Assembly: GCA_947448685.1 (NCBI GenBank)
Contig: CANFOP010000005.1
Coordinates: 1-51,099 of the forward strand
Direction of reading: 5' to 3'
DNA: 51,099 bases
DNA from: Chitinophagaceae bacterium
GTDB lineage: Bacteria; Bacteroidota; Bacteroidia; Chitinophagales; Chitinophagaceae
Part shown: positions 34,531 through 43,986 of the stretch, piece after piece
Numbering within the stretch: the first letter of the stretch is position 1
Layout: each line of letters opens with the position of its first letter
Notes under the pieces: model-generated
The model's database searches: none
What the model was told of the DNA's origin: nothing
The model's input: the letters and a program-made list of their open reading frames with translations, nothing else
Translations under genes and position numbers: made by a program

Positions 34531-34946
34531 TGTCATTTAGCAGGAATAAGTTATACGGAATAATATTAACTGCCTGTATTGCTGGATATACCTGGATTTA
34601 CTTATCCTGTTTGTGGGGCATCAAAGGAAGCCGTTCCGTCAATATGTGCTTTATAAAAAGTATTACCAATATCCCTTGTCCCTCTTGTGGTTCAACAAGA
34701 TCTGTTCTGGCATTGATAAATGGTCGATTTTTAGAATCATTATACTTGAATCCAATGGGCTTTTTAATTGCAATCATTATATTCTTTGCGCCTATTTGGA
34801 TTATTTCGGACATGGTTACAAAAAGCAGTTCTTTTTTAATGTTTTATTCCAAAATGGAACGCTATCTTAAAAAGCCCGCGTTTTCAATTCCTTTAATATT
34901 GCTTGTGATAATTAATTGGATTTGGAATATAAAAAAGGGAATATGA
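34530..34946 (+). CDS. DUF2752 family membrane protein
   Basis: A 138-residue membrane protein with the DUF2752 signature CPSCGSTRSVLALINGR and the following SLYLNPMGFLIAII segment. Three to four hydrophobic stretches are visible (residues about 6-22, 66-88, 115-132). Function unknown; the CPxCGxTR turn suggests a metal or thiol site. It overlaps the next gene as ATGA. Confidence 0.85.
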   Translation: MSFSRNKLYGIILTACIAGYTWIYLSCLWGIKGSRSVNMCFIKSITNIPCPSCGSTRSVLALINGRFLESLYLNPMGFLIAIIIFFAPIWIISDMVTKSSSFLMFYSKMERYLKKPAFSIPLILLVIINWIWNIKKGI

Positions 34947-35377
34947 TACAACCCAAAAAATTCATGTATAGTCCTGGTGAACATGAAGCAGAAACGGCTT
35001 CCAGCAGTTATCTAATGTCTTTAATTGCAATTATAGTTGGGGCGCCTCTGCCAATATTAAATCTTCTCGCAACAATTATTTTTTATCTGAGTAATAGAAA
35101 ATCCACCTATTTCGTAAGATGGCACTGTACACAAGCGTTGCTTTCACAACTATCTATGCTATTTATCAACAGCATTGGTTTTTGGTGGACCATTTCAATT
35201 TTTTTTACGAGTGAAACAATAACGAACAAATATATTGCTTACATGATTTCAGCTATCATCTTTAACATCGCTGAGTTTTTTGTAACTCTTTATGCGTTAA
35301 TTCAAACAAGAAAAGGGCTACATGTGGAGTGGTGGTTTTATGGTAGTCTTACAAATATTCTTTGCAAAAGCGTCTAA
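34943..35377 (+). CDS. DUF4870-like (Tic20-type) membrane protein
   Basis: A 144-residue protein with a short acidic N-terminus (SPGEHEAETASSSYLMSL) and three or four membrane helices. IVGAPLPILNLLATIIFYL, STYFVRWHCTQALLSQ and a final helix ending LYALIQTRKG follow the pattern of the DUF4870/Tic20 group, where an early HxxQAL-like motif (here HCTQALL) is typical. Start set at 34943 by the ATGA overlap with DUF2752. Function unknown. Confidence 0.7.
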   Translation: MIQPKKFMYSPGEHEAETASSSYLMSLIAIIVGAPLPILNLLATIIFYLSNRKSTYFVRWHCTQALLSQLSMLFINSIGFWWTISIFFTSETITNKYIAYMISAIIFNIAEFFVTLYALIQTRKGLHVEWWFYGSLTNILCKSV

Positions 35378-35448
35378 ATAGCTGGAGTTGTTTTTATAAA
35401 TAAAATGCGACGCATGATACATTCTCTCCCAATAAAAAAATAGTTTAC

Positions 35449-36252
35449 ATGAAGAAAATTCTTTTACAGGGAACTTTATTAACGGTATTGTTTTTTGGAA
35501 CATGGTTTTTGTTCGCACAAATAAATTGGATGACAATTTTTAAAGTTCAAAAAGCAACAGAAAACACCGAACAAAAACTGGGTAAACTTTTCTGGGATGT
35601 GTTTAAAAAAACGGAAAAAGAAAATACTAATAAGCATCTAAAGTGCAACATAGACAGTATGGTATCATATATATGTGAAGCCAATGGCATTAACCGAACA
35701 AAAGTAAAGGTGCAGATTGTAGAAAAAGATGAAATCAACGCTTTTGCATTGCCAAATGGATATTTAATCATTTACACCGGACTAATTTCAAACTCAGCCA
35801 GTCAAGAAGAGTTGGCGGGTGTTATAAGCCACGAATTAGCCCACATTGAACTTAATCATGTAATGAAAAAGTTGATTCAGGAAATCGGATTTTCTGTAAT
35901 TAGTTCCATGACCAGCGGAAGCGGGGGTGCAACCATAATAAAAGAGGCAACCAAGTTGTTGTCTTCTTCGGCATATGAAAGAAAATTAGAAAAAGACGCT
36001 GACATCAAAGCAGTTGACTATTTGGTCAAAGCAAACATAAACCCTCATCCCTTTGCAAATTTTCTTTTTAAAATGTCGGAAAAGGAAAAGGATAAAACAA
36101 AACAATTAACATGGATTAGCACACATCCCGATTCAAGGGAAAGAGCAGATTATATTGTCGCTTATTCTAAAAATATAATCAACAACTATCGCCCTGTGTT
36201 GTCAACAGAAAGCTGGAAAAAAATACAATCGGAAATCAAAAAAGACCAATAG
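35449..36252 (+). CDS. M48-family zinc metallopeptidase
   Basis: A 267-residue protease with an N-terminal membrane segment or signal (residues 4-24, LLQGTLLTVLFFGTWFLFA) and the M48 active site HELAHIELNH; the third zinc ligand glutamate is in ERKLEKDADIKAVDYL, and STHPDSRERADYI is the conserved C-terminal histidine motif. Related to periplasmic BepA/HtpX-like proteases. It follows the DUF4870-like gene by 71 bases and may act with the three small membrane proteins before it, an inference from order only. Confidence 0.92.
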   Translation: MKKILLQGTLLTVLFFGTWFLFAQINWMTIFKVQKATENTEQKLGKLFWDVFKKTEKENTNKHLKCNIDSMVSYICEANGINRTKVKVQIVEKDEINAFALPNGYLIIYTGLISNSASQEELAGVISHELAHIELNHVMKKLIQEIGFSVISSMTSGSGGATIIKEATKLLSSSAYERKLEKDADIKAVDYLVKANINPHPFANFLFKMSEKEKDKTKQLTWISTHPDSRERADYIVAYSKNIINNYRPVLSTESWKKIQSEIKKDQ

Positions 36253-36306
36253 AAAAAGGACCGATTCCCAGATAGAAAAACCACTATTAAATTCTAAACG
36301 AATAAA

Positions 36307-38220
36307 TTACTGTAGGTTTTTTTTGAACAGCAGTATTCCAAAAGAGGACATATCTATCAGTTGGTAATTTTTTATCAAAGAGTTGTTTAGGTGATCATTA
36401 ATCAATTTCCCATCTAGAATTATATAATCAAGCGCGGGTATTTGTTGGGTAATGTTACGTGATAGGTTATTGATGTTCCCCACAAAAAAATATTTGTTTT
36501 TCCATTTTCTATTGTTCCACATATAAGGAAATACCCCCGCATCGTTTTTGCATATAAATCCAATGTTTAATCCACCCACTTCCAGCCATTGATTAAACTC
36601 GCGATATTTATAAATTACATTCTTGTTGTTAGGCAAGGAGTTGTAAAAGGTTCTATTTAAGGCACCTTCATTGAATGTGCGGGTATACTTTCCAAATGGT
36701 ATAACCGGCCTTTGATTATTGAAAACAATCCCCCAAAAACTTATCAATACCGTTAAATGAATCCAAGCGCGATAATAAGGCATGTTTTTTATAACAAACA
36801 AATTAGATAAAGAAAGGATTATGAATGCGGGAATTAACAATCGGGTATGCCAAATCTGCCACTTGAGCAATGCAGAAAAAATTATAATGGTTAATAAAAA
36901 AACAAACAGCCCACCCGCCCAAATTGTAAAACCATTTTTTTTATAGATGAAAAATGCAGAAAAAAATACGAGTATAGAAGTAAAAAAAAGCAAGAAATTA
37001 GGAACAGAATCCTCTTCAAAATAATTTTTAATTTTCATTTCGGGTATTGAAAATTTAAAGCCACCGAAATTTAATTCAGGATCATCAACAGAAGGAAGAT
37101 TAAAATAACGATGAATTTTTTCAACAGTTTGGTAAACCGGTAAAATATTGAAAGGAGGACAAAGTTGTACGGAAATGTTTTTAACGGCATTTGAAACAAT
37201 TGATTTGGTATTGATTATTTCATTCTGATAAAAAAATTTTTCTTTTTGGTCCTGACAATAGATGTTTCCGGATAAAGAGATGTTTCGGTATACAAAAGGA
37301 AATAAAATCACGATGATTAGAATTGCTGATAATAAAAGAGCCTTAATGTTTTTCTTAATGAACAGCGATTTTATCAAATTTTTATTTAGAACAAAAATTA
37401 TCAAAAAGCCAATTGTAATGGATGTGATAAAAATATAAGAAGTCCCCTTTGTAAGAACCGCTAAAGCAATGCTTGAAACAAAACCAAAAACATTCACCCT
37501 CCCATCTTTCATTAACACCACCCAGCAATAAATATAATTAAGAATGAAGTACGTAACAATAATATCGTTTTTGGTGTTGCTTGCTTCCAATACGGCAGAA
37601 CTTACCGAAAGCAAAGCAATGGCAACATCTGTAAACTTCACCTTATTGTTTACAAAAAGTCTCTTTAAAATAATATATCCAACAATCATGGAAAATATAA
37701 AATAAAAAAACTGTTGAAGGTTTAATATATTAACGGGTCCGAAAGTAGCATACACCCAAGTCAACTGCACTTCCGAAAGAATTGGCTGATAGATTTGTCT
37801 GAAAATATGCGTTGGGTAATGGTATATGTTTTTATTTTGAAGCCATATAATTATTCTTGGCAAATGATAGGTATTAGAGTCCCAGTTGTTTGGTGTGTAT
37901 AATAGGGCCGATGCGCCTATTCCCAAAAGCATTATCAGAACATATATTTGAATGAGTGTCGGAGTTTTTGTAATAGACGTTAGAATTAACCAGGCTCTTT
38001 CTCGTTGAGTCCATAAACGAAATGAGAAATAAACAAAACAACCCAAAGAAATAAATCTCAAAATATCAATAGAGAAAAAGCCTCCGATACTCAACGCTTC
38101 GGATAATATATAAGTGGTTAAAGAGAACCCCAAAACAAAATTGTTTCCAGCAAACAGTCGATTCCGCGGTTTAAGAAAACAAGTTAAAACCCCAAAAATT
38201 AATATTAAAAGATAAATCAT
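36307..38220 (-). CDS. Polytopic GT-C-type glycosyltransferase-like membrane protein
   Basis: A 637-residue protein with roughly 11-13 hydrophobic helices. The first large loop has NNWDSNTYHLPRIIIWLQNK and then HYPTHIFRQIYQP, the sort of acidic loop that coordinates metal and lipid-linked sugar in GT39/ArnT-like enzymes. The C-terminal 150 residues form a soluble periplasmic-type region (GVFPYMWNNRKWKNKYFF). Likely transfers a sugar from a polyprenyl carrier; acceptor unknown. No TAnnTTTG element was found upstream. Family level assigned, exact activity not. Confidence 0.72.
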   Translation of the reverse strand: MIYLLILIFGVLTCFLKPRNRLFAGNNFVLGFSLTTYILSEALSIGGFFSIDILRFISLGCFVYFSFRLWTQRERAWLILTSITKTPTLIQIYVLIMLLGIGASALLYTPNNWDSNTYHLPRIIIWLQNKNIYHYPTHIFRQIYQPILSEVQLTWVYATFGPVNILNLQQFFYFIFSMIVGYIILKRLFVNNKVKFTDVAIALLSVSSAVLEASNTKNDIIVTYFILNYIYCWVVLMKDGRVNVFGFVSSIALAVLTKGTSYIFITSITIGFLIIFVLNKNLIKSLFIKKNIKALLLSAILIIVILFPFVYRNISLSGNIYCQDQKEKFFYQNEIINTKSIVSNAVKNISVQLCPPFNILPVYQTVEKIHRYFNLPSVDDPELNFGGFKFSIPEMKIKNYFEEDSVPNFLLFFTSILVFFSAFFIYKKNGFTIWAGGLFVFLLTIIIFSALLKWQIWHTRLLIPAFIILSLSNLFVIKNMPYYRAWIHLTVLISFWGIVFNNQRPVIPFGKYTRTFNEGALNRTFYNSLPNNKNVIYKYREFNQWLEVGGLNIGFICKNDAGVFPYMWNNRKWKNKYFFVGNINNLSRNITQQIPALDYIILDGKLINDHLNNSLIKNYQLIDMSSFGILLFKKNLQ

Positions 38221-38539
38221 TTAAACGAAGTTATAGTCAGTTAAAGGGTATTAATTGTATTTTGTAAAGCCATTATATTCTTTGTCTTTTAGCAATTAAA
38301 TAAGTTAAAATTAATCGATTTTTAATTACCGAAAAGTCGTTTATATAATTTTAGTTATTAAGCTGAATTTTGTAAAAAAATTCTGAATTACGATTTGCTC
38401 GAATTATTAATAGCTTACTCAGAGAAGCACCCTCGAAGAAAATCATTAATAAAAATTGATTGTGGTTGATTAAAGTTCAAATTTGGAAAAGTATATAAAC
38501 AAAGATGATGATCTTTTATTAAACAGAAGATTGACTGTG
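38221..38539. other. 319-base intergenic region between the two glycosyltransferase-like genes
   Basis: AT-rich, no reading frame of note, no tRNA, no consensus -7 element on the minus strand. I see only weak AT palindromes near 38309-38330. Confidence 0.4.
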
Positions 38540-40054
38540 TCAATGAGGCTGTAAGGGAGCCTCTACCCATAGTTTATTTTGCCTAAAACTTTGTAAAGAA
38601 TCAATTATTTTAAACCCCGAATCAAAACGTTTAGTTAGTATAAAATAAGATTTAACATTGTTGGGCTTGGTTTTCATTCCCCAAAACAAAACCTTCGGTT
38701 TTTTTGTAACAATATAATTTGCGAGTATTAACTCTCCCATATACCAATCATAATCATATGTATCAAAAACCATATTGTCATATTGATTTAAATAAAGAAA
38801 TGCTTTCTCCAATTCAAAAGATGAAGACAAATCCCCCTTTTTGTGTATGTTATTAAAATAATATACTGAAAAGAGACAAAAAAAAGCCAAAAACAATAAA
38901 TCATATTGCATTTTAAATAAGGGCCGAGCAGATTCTCTAATTAAATTCGATAAGTGATTAAATACAGCGTTGCAAACAAAAACAATGATCAATATTCCTA
39001 TTGGCAAAAACACTCTTAAAAAGGGTAGTTGTTTAAATGCTGCCATTAATACAAAAGGAACAACGAAAAGGAAAAAATTATACCATTTTTTTTCTTTTAT
39101 TGAAATGGTAATGAATAAAAGCAATATCACCCCTCCTAGAAAAAAGGGAAGAGAAAAATAATCAACAAACTTTAAACCCCGAATTATTATTGAAAAAAAG
39201 TTAAATCCTACAATAGGTGTTACATAATGGTTTGAAATAATTTTATCAACACCTTGATATATAATTATAGGTGAGTACAGCAATAATAATGATAATCCAA
39301 AAAAAACAATCATTATACATGTAAACAATTTGTTTTTCTTAATTTCTTCATAAAAGTTGAATAAAAATATTGCACCAATGGAAACAGCAGTATAGAGATA
39401 TGCAGGACTAGTATATAAGCCAATTGTTGAAAGTAAAAGTAAAAGAACAAGTTTATGTTTAAATTGAATTCTTCGAGCTACAAAGGGATTTGAAATGAAG
39501 TAAGATACAAGGCTAAAAAAGATTTGAATTGAATACCCCCTGGCCTGAAATGTATATTCTATAAGGTTGGGTGAAAACAAGAATATTATCGTAAATACAA
39601 AAGATTTCACATAGTTATTTCTGAAACAGCAGTTGAATACAAAAGCAATTGAAACAAAACTAAATAGCAATGCGGGGGCCCGAACAGAAAATGCGGTATT
39701 TGTAAATCCCAATAGATACCAACTAATATTAGTTAAAATTGAATGAAACACATGATTGTTAGGAGCGGGGTAAGTAAATATTGAATAAAAGAGACCCCTT
39801 GAGGTAAAATTGTTGAATGTATAAGACTCATCATAACTTAAAGGAAGTTGAATTGAGTGATAAATCAAAACCATCATAATTCCAATAGTTAATAACATAC
39901 AGGATTTAGATTTTTTGATATTGATACAACGTAAAACTTTATGAAAAAACAATTTTAAATTTTTAATTCCGGAACCCTTGTTGGGTTTTTTATAGTAATT
40001 CACGATAACCAACCAGCCAATAACAGATAATAGGATTAAAAATTTAACACTCAT
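38540..40054 (-). CDS. Polytopic GT39/ArnT-like glycosyltransferase
   Basis: A 504-residue protein with about 11 hydrophobic segments. PLSYDESYTFNNFTSRG in the first loop holds the DE pair typical of GT-C enzymes, and YPAPNNHVFHSILTNI and VRAPALLFSF match the PMT/ArnT_like pattern; the C-terminal soluble stretch (about residues 410-504) ends LWVEAPLQPH. Starts at the ATG 40054; a TTG at 40075 adds seven residues without support. Together with the neighbouring 637-residue protein it suggests polyprenyl-linked sugar transfer to surface glycan or protein. Confidence 0.75.
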   Translation of the reverse strand: MSVKFLILLSVIGWLVIVNYYKKPNKGSGIKNLKLFFHKVLRCINIKKSKSCMLLTIGIMMVLIYHSIQLPLSYDESYTFNNFTSRGLFYSIFTYPAPNNHVFHSILTNISWYLLGFTNTAFSVRAPALLFSFVSIAFVFNCCFRNNYVKSFVFTIIFLFSPNLIEYTFQARGYSIQIFFSLVSYFISNPFVARRIQFKHKLVLLLLLSTIGLYTSPAYLYTAVSIGAIFLFNFYEEIKKNKLFTCIMIVFFGLSLLLLYSPIIIYQGVDKIISNHYVTPIVGFNFFSIIIRGLKFVDYFSLPFFLGGVILLLFITISIKEKKWYNFFLFVVPFVLMAAFKQLPFLRVFLPIGILIIVFVCNAVFNHLSNLIRESARPLFKMQYDLLFLAFFCLFSVYYFNNIHKKGDLSSSFELEKAFLYLNQYDNMVFDTYDYDWYMGELILANYIVTKKPKVLFWGMKTKPNNVKSYFILTKRFDSGFKIIDSLQSFRQNKLWVEAPLQPH

Positions 40055-40391
40055 ACAATAACTTTTATAACACAATGCAATGCTCTCCTAAAAATAATTG
40101 TTTTATTTAAAAAATCATCCATTAAATTATTTACCCTGCTTGATTTTTCGGTATAAAAAATCGGTTGATTAAAACCAATACTGTAATAATTTTTGATTTT
40201 AAGGTAGTTGCCTAAGCATCAAAAAACACAAGTAAAACAACAATGGTTAATAGATGAACAAACAAATAGATTATTATAAAGCAATAAACAAAATATGCGA
40301 TCACCAACATAAAAATTAATCTTGCTAAAATTATTCTTTGCTTTGTAACTTAGTAGTCAACACATTTTGTTAATTCAAACAATCTAAAAAG
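40055..40391. other. 337-base divergent intergenic region upstream of the DUF2721 gene
   Basis: AT-rich and without coding potential. It includes a small inverted repeat gattttt-(7)-aaaaatc at 40142-40162. No exact TAnnTTTG element on either strand. Confidence 0.4.
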
Positions 40392-40793
40392 ATGACCTTA
40401 AACATAGAAACGCCCGCTTTATTGTTTTCCGCAACAACTTTGATTCTTTTAGCCTATACCAATCGATTTCTTACGATTGCCCAATTAATCCGGTCTTTAA
40501 AGAAAACATATAAAAAAGAAGAAAACAAAAATATCCTCCTTGAGATAAAAAACCTCAACCTTCGGTTGACGCTTATACGTTACATGCAATTGATGGGCGT
40601 CTTGTGTCTTTTTCTTTCAGTATTGGCGATGTTGATGTTGTTTATAGAGAAACACGAAATGGGAATTTATCTCTTTGCGACCAGCATTGTTGCGCTTTTG
40701 ATTTCGCTGGGAATTTCATTTTGGGAAATCAGCATTTCGGTGAATGCGCTTAAATTACACTTAAAGGATTTAAAGGAAGAGGATGAAATGTAG
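40392..40793 (+). CDS. DUF2721 family membrane protein
   Basis: A 133-residue protein with three membrane helices. The family pattern is clear: IETPALLFSATTLILLAYTN, the RFLTIAQLIRSLK helix, and the paired helices LMGVLCLFLSVLAMLMLFIE and YLFATSIVALLISLGISFWE, ending in an acidic tail. Function unknown. Probably monocistronic, closed by the bidirectional terminator. Confidence 0.88.
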   Translation: MTLNIETPALLFSATTLILLAYTNRFLTIAQLIRSLKKTYKKEENKNILLEIKNLNLRLTLIRYMQLMGVLCLFLSVLAMLMLFIEKHEMGIYLFATSIVALLISLGISFWEISISVNALKLHLKDLKEEDEM

Positions 40794-40878
40794 ACTTTTC
40801 AGGAACCGTGAGCCTATTCGTTCATTCAATTGTAAACTCACTTTAACGGTATAGCTGTAATAATCAGTAATACAACAA

Positions 40879-40899
40879 AAAAGGGCCCATAGGGCCCTT
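40879..40899. terminator. Bidirectional terminator between the DUF2721 and lipoprotein genes
   Basis: aaagggccc-ata-gggcccttt, a perfect nine-base stem with flanking A and T tracts, 85 bases past the DUF2721 stop and 24 before the lipoprotein stop on the minus strand. Confidence 0.85.
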
Positions 40900-40922
40900 T
40901 CTATCAAATTATTTAAAAACGA

Positions 40923-41360
40923 TTATTGTTTTGTCATGGTAATTGAAAAACTACCCGTAGAATTAGCCATATTTAATTTAAAAGACGCGCACGAATAATC
41001 TGATATAGCGAATACTTCAGTTGATGTGCTGTCTACAATAGTAAAATTATTTCCACTCAAAGACCAGTTTCCTATAGTGCCACCAGTTGTTGGAGGGTCG
41101 CAGCTGATTGCTCCTTCAGCTTCGGAAAATATTCCGTTTGAGTTAATTGAATAGATGTTGTCGCGTTGACAAAGAGGAGTATAATTAGTATCTGATAACA
41201 TATCAATAGTTTGGCCGCCCGAAGTCATCATGTAGGAAGTAATTTTGTAATTACCTACTATGGAAGATGAGCTTAATGAGCAGGATGTGTTATTACTGCT
41301 CTTTTTACAGCTAATGAAAATCATTGAAACTAAAATCGAGAAAAGAAAAAGCTTTTTCAT
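40923..41360 (-). CDS. Lipocalin-like-domain lipoprotein
   Basis: A 145-residue lipoprotein with a lipobox at FISC (Cys18) after the hydrophobic stretch LFLFSILVSMIFI. The mature part (SIVGNYKITSYMM, DNIYSINSNGIFSEAEGA, GNWSLSGNNFTIVD, FSITMTKQ) has the eight-strand, polar/aromatic repeat of small lipocalin_4/lipocalin-like domains common in Bacteroidota. Ligand unknown. The ATG at 41360 is right because an upstream in-frame ATG at 41393 falls inside the -7 element. Confidence 0.82.
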   Translation of the reverse strand: MKKLFLFSILVSMIFISCKKSSNNTSCSLSSSSIVGNYKITSYMMTSGGQTIDMLSDTNYTPLCQRDNIYSINSNGIFSEAEGAISCDPPTTGGTIGNWSLSGNNFTIVDSTSTEVFAISDYSCASFKLNMANSTGSFSITMTKQ

Positions 41361-41390
41361 AAATATGTGTTTTTGGTTATAAAATTTGTG

Positions 41391-41398
41391 CAAATATA
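41391..41398 (-). promoter_or_regulatory. Promoter -7 element for the lipoprotein
   Basis: Minus-strand TATATTTG (TAnnTTTG), 30 bases before the ATG at 41360, about 25 bases of leader. It lies back to back with the TonB-receptor promoter. Confidence 0.6.
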
Positions 41399-41416
41399 GG
41401 TTAAAAATTAAAAGGC

Positions 41417-41424
41417 TAATTTTG
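41417..41424 (+). promoter_or_regulatory. Promoter -7 element for the TonB-receptor gene
   Basis: Plus-strand TAATTTTG (TAnnTTTG), 25 bases before the ATG at 41450. Confidence 0.6.
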
Positions 41425-41449
41425 CTGCTTATTCTTTCAAATCAATTTA

Positions 41450-43891
41450 ATGAAAAAACAGCTTTTCTTATTTCTCCTCGTTATTTATTCCGCCGCTATT
41501 TTCGCTCAAACAACACCTAACAACAAAATAGTTGGAAAAGTGGTAAGCTCCGACAGTAAATCCCCGTTGGAATATTCAACGATTTCTATTTTTCTTCCCG
41601 ATGAAAAAAAGCCATTTACAGGGTGTACCAGTGACAAATCCGGCAACTTTTTATTAAAAGAAATTCCTACTGGTGTTTATACAATTTTAATTGAGAATAT
41701 CGGATACAAACCAGTTAGCGTAAAAGGCGTTTCGGTAAACGAATCTACGGGTACTATTAATCTTAAAACCATTTCCCTTTCTATATTAAATACAGAAATG
41801 TCGGGCGTAACTGTTATTTCCCGTTCAAAGTTAATAGACAATAAAATTGACAAACTGGTATTTAATGCTGAAAAAGATATTACTTCTCAATCGGGTGATG
41901 CAACCGACCTTTTGAAAAAAATACCGCAGGTGTCAGTTGATGTAGATGGTAAGGTTGAACTGGCGGGTAATTCAGAAGTAAGGTTTTTAATTAATGGAAA
42001 ACCTTCTGCGGCATTTGGCAGTAATGTAGCAGATGTGCTTCAATCAATTCCGGCCAGCCAAATTAAAAGCATTGAAGTGATTACAAGTCCCGGTGCCAAA
42101 TATGATGCAGAAGGCATGGGAGGAATCATCAACATCATCATGAAATCAAATACCACAAAGGGTTACAGCGGAAGCATTTCTGCAACCGCAGGTACCAGGA
42201 TGGAAAATACGGCCCTAAATTTTGGAATAAGAAAAAAGAAAATAAGCGTCAATACATTTTTTAGCGGCAATAAAAAACTTCGCGCCACCAATTTAATCAA
42301 CAGTAATCGTTTTACTTATACAGACACCTCAACAAACAAACTTGTTCAGCACTCTGAAAACGATTACGAAAGACATGGTTTTCAGTCAGGCATTGGTTTG
42401 GAATTTAATCCTGACAAATACAATAGCCTTTCAACTAATTTAAATTTCAATAATTTCGGAAACAGTTATACGAGCGAAATGAATCAGTCGCTTTTTAACA
42501 CCGATCATACGGGCATTACAAATATTTTGTCCTTATTAAATACCGCAAATAAAGTAGCGGTCAATACACTTGAATATGCAATACTTTACAAAAGAAAATT
42601 TAAAAAAGAGGAGGAGACCCTTGATGTTAAAGCCAATACCAGCAGTAGCGACAATAAAACAAAGGCAACTACAGAACAGCAAACCATTCCGGATAATAAC
42701 ATAAATTTTGGAACTAAAAACGATAACCCCGCTACCATTAAAATAACAGAACTTGCTGTTGATTATGCCAACCCTCTTAGAAAAGACGTTAGGGTTGGAT
42801 TGGGAACCAAGTTGAGTATAGTCGATATAAACAGCCATTCAAATACCCAAAGTTATTTCCCCCAATTGAATACCTATCAACCAAATGAAAATTTATCAAC
42901 CAGTATTCATTACAAACAAAAGGTTTTTGCCGGATACGGAGAAATTAATTTTCCGGTTGCTCATTTTTTTGAAACAAAAATAGGCGGACGATTTGAGCGT
43001 ACGGAAATCAATAGTATTTATTCGGGCGAATTTGCCCAAATACCATCTTACAATGCTATTGTTCCGTCCATTTATTTTTCCAAAAAAATAAAAGAAAAAA
43101 TCACCCTGAAATTAACCTACACCAAAAGAATTCAGCGGCCGGACTACGAGTCACTAAATCCATATGTTTTTACAATTGATCCTAAAAACTTTACCACCGG
43201 AAACCCCTATTTAAAACCCGAAAAGGCGCATCGATTTGAGTTTAGTTATAATAGAGATATAGGAAAAACAGGATCATTTATGATTACGACATTCTATCGT
43301 GTAAATATTGATGATATTCAGCCTTTTGTTACCTATTATCCAACGTATAAAGTTGGAGATTCTTCTTATTCAAATGTTGCGGTAACGGGTAAGGTAAATA
43401 TAGGTGAAGAAAGAAATATGGGTGTCGATTTATTTGAAGATGTACGCTTTTCTTCTAAGTTGAATTTTAGAAGCAATATTTCACTTTATTACAGAAACAC
43501 CCTTGATTCTGAAATCGATTCAAAAAGTTTTAATTACAGGCTTAATGTGAATGCCACCTATCAGTTAAGCAAAACATTTACAGCCGAGGTGTTTGGAAAC
43601 ATCAATTCTCCCCGAAATGAGGCACAAGGTCGCTACCCTTCTTTTTCAACATATAATATTGGCTTGAGAAAACAAATATGGAATAAAAAAGGCAGTATTG
43701 CTCTAACGTCAAACAGTTTGTTTAGCAAGTATTTGAATATGAATACAAGTGTTTCCGGAGATGGTTTTAATGTAGAGAGTCAAAGAAAAATTATTTTCAG
43801 ATCTATAGGCATCAATTTTGTATGGAAATTCGGAAAAATGGATTTTAAAAAACCATCTGTAGAAAGTGATATGGGTGCGATGATGCAATAA
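41450..43891 (+). CDS. TonB-dependent receptor-like outer-membrane beta-barrel protein
   Basis: A 813-residue outer-membrane protein. Signal peptide at 1-19 (LFLFLLVIYSAAIFAQ); a carboxypeptidase-regulatory-like domain follows (IVGKVVSSDSKSPLEYST, GNFLLKEIPTGVYTI). The plug domain is at about 125-225 (EKDITSQSGDATDLLKKIPQ; VRFLINGKPSAA; GAKYDAEGMGGIINI), then a barrel of about 550 residues resembling OMP_b-brl_3 (RPDYESLNPY, LKPEKAHRFEFSY). This Bacteroidota receptor class includes importers of small ligands of unknown identity. A free plug-like protein follows. Confidence 0.93.
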   Translation: MKKQLFLFLLVIYSAAIFAQTTPNNKIVGKVVSSDSKSPLEYSTISIFLPDEKKPFTGCTSDKSGNFLLKEIPTGVYTILIENIGYKPVSVKGVSVNESTGTINLKTISLSILNTEMSGVTVISRSKLIDNKIDKLVFNAEKDITSQSGDATDLLKKIPQVSVDVDGKVELAGNSEVRFLINGKPSAAFGSNVADVLQSIPASQIKSIEVITSPGAKYDAEGMGGIINIIMKSNTTKGYSGSISATAGTRMENTALNFGIRKKKISVNTFFSGNKKLRATNLINSNRFTYTDTSTNKLVQHSENDYERHGFQSGIGLEFNPDKYNSLSTNLNFNNFGNSYTSEMNQSLFNTDHTGITNILSLLNTANKVAVNTLEYAILYKRKFKKEEETLDVKANTSSSDNKTKATTEQQTIPDNNINFGTKNDNPATIKITELAVDYANPLRKDVRVGLGTKLSIVDINSHSNTQSYFPQLNTYQPNENLSTSIHYKQKVFAGYGEINFPVAHFFETKIGGRFERTEINSIYSGEFAQIPSYNAIVPSIYFSKKIKEKITLKLTYTKRIQRPDYESLNPYVFTIDPKNFTTGNPYLKPEKAHRFEFSYNRDIGKTGSFMITTFYRVNIDDIQPFVTYYPTYKVGDSSYSNVAVTGKVNIGEERNMGVDLFEDVRFSSKLNFRSNISLYYRNTLDSEIDSKSFNYRLNVNATYQLSKTFTAEVFGNINSPRNEAQGRYPSFSTYNIGLRKQIWNKKGSIALTSNSLFSKYLNMNTSVSGDGFNVESQRKIIFRSIGINFVWKFGKMDFKKPSVESDMGAMMQ

Positions 43892-43986
43892 TTGACTATT
43901 ATAATCACCATTTTCTAGACGAACCTGGAAATTGATTTATTAATGTTAAAATGTAGTGTCCACAACAAAATAAAACTTCATTGAAA

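Noticed and set aside
38221-38539. Small RNA or hidden gene between the two glycosyltransferase-like genes
   Set aside because: No conserved-looking hairpin with T tract, no -7 element and no reading frame of note.
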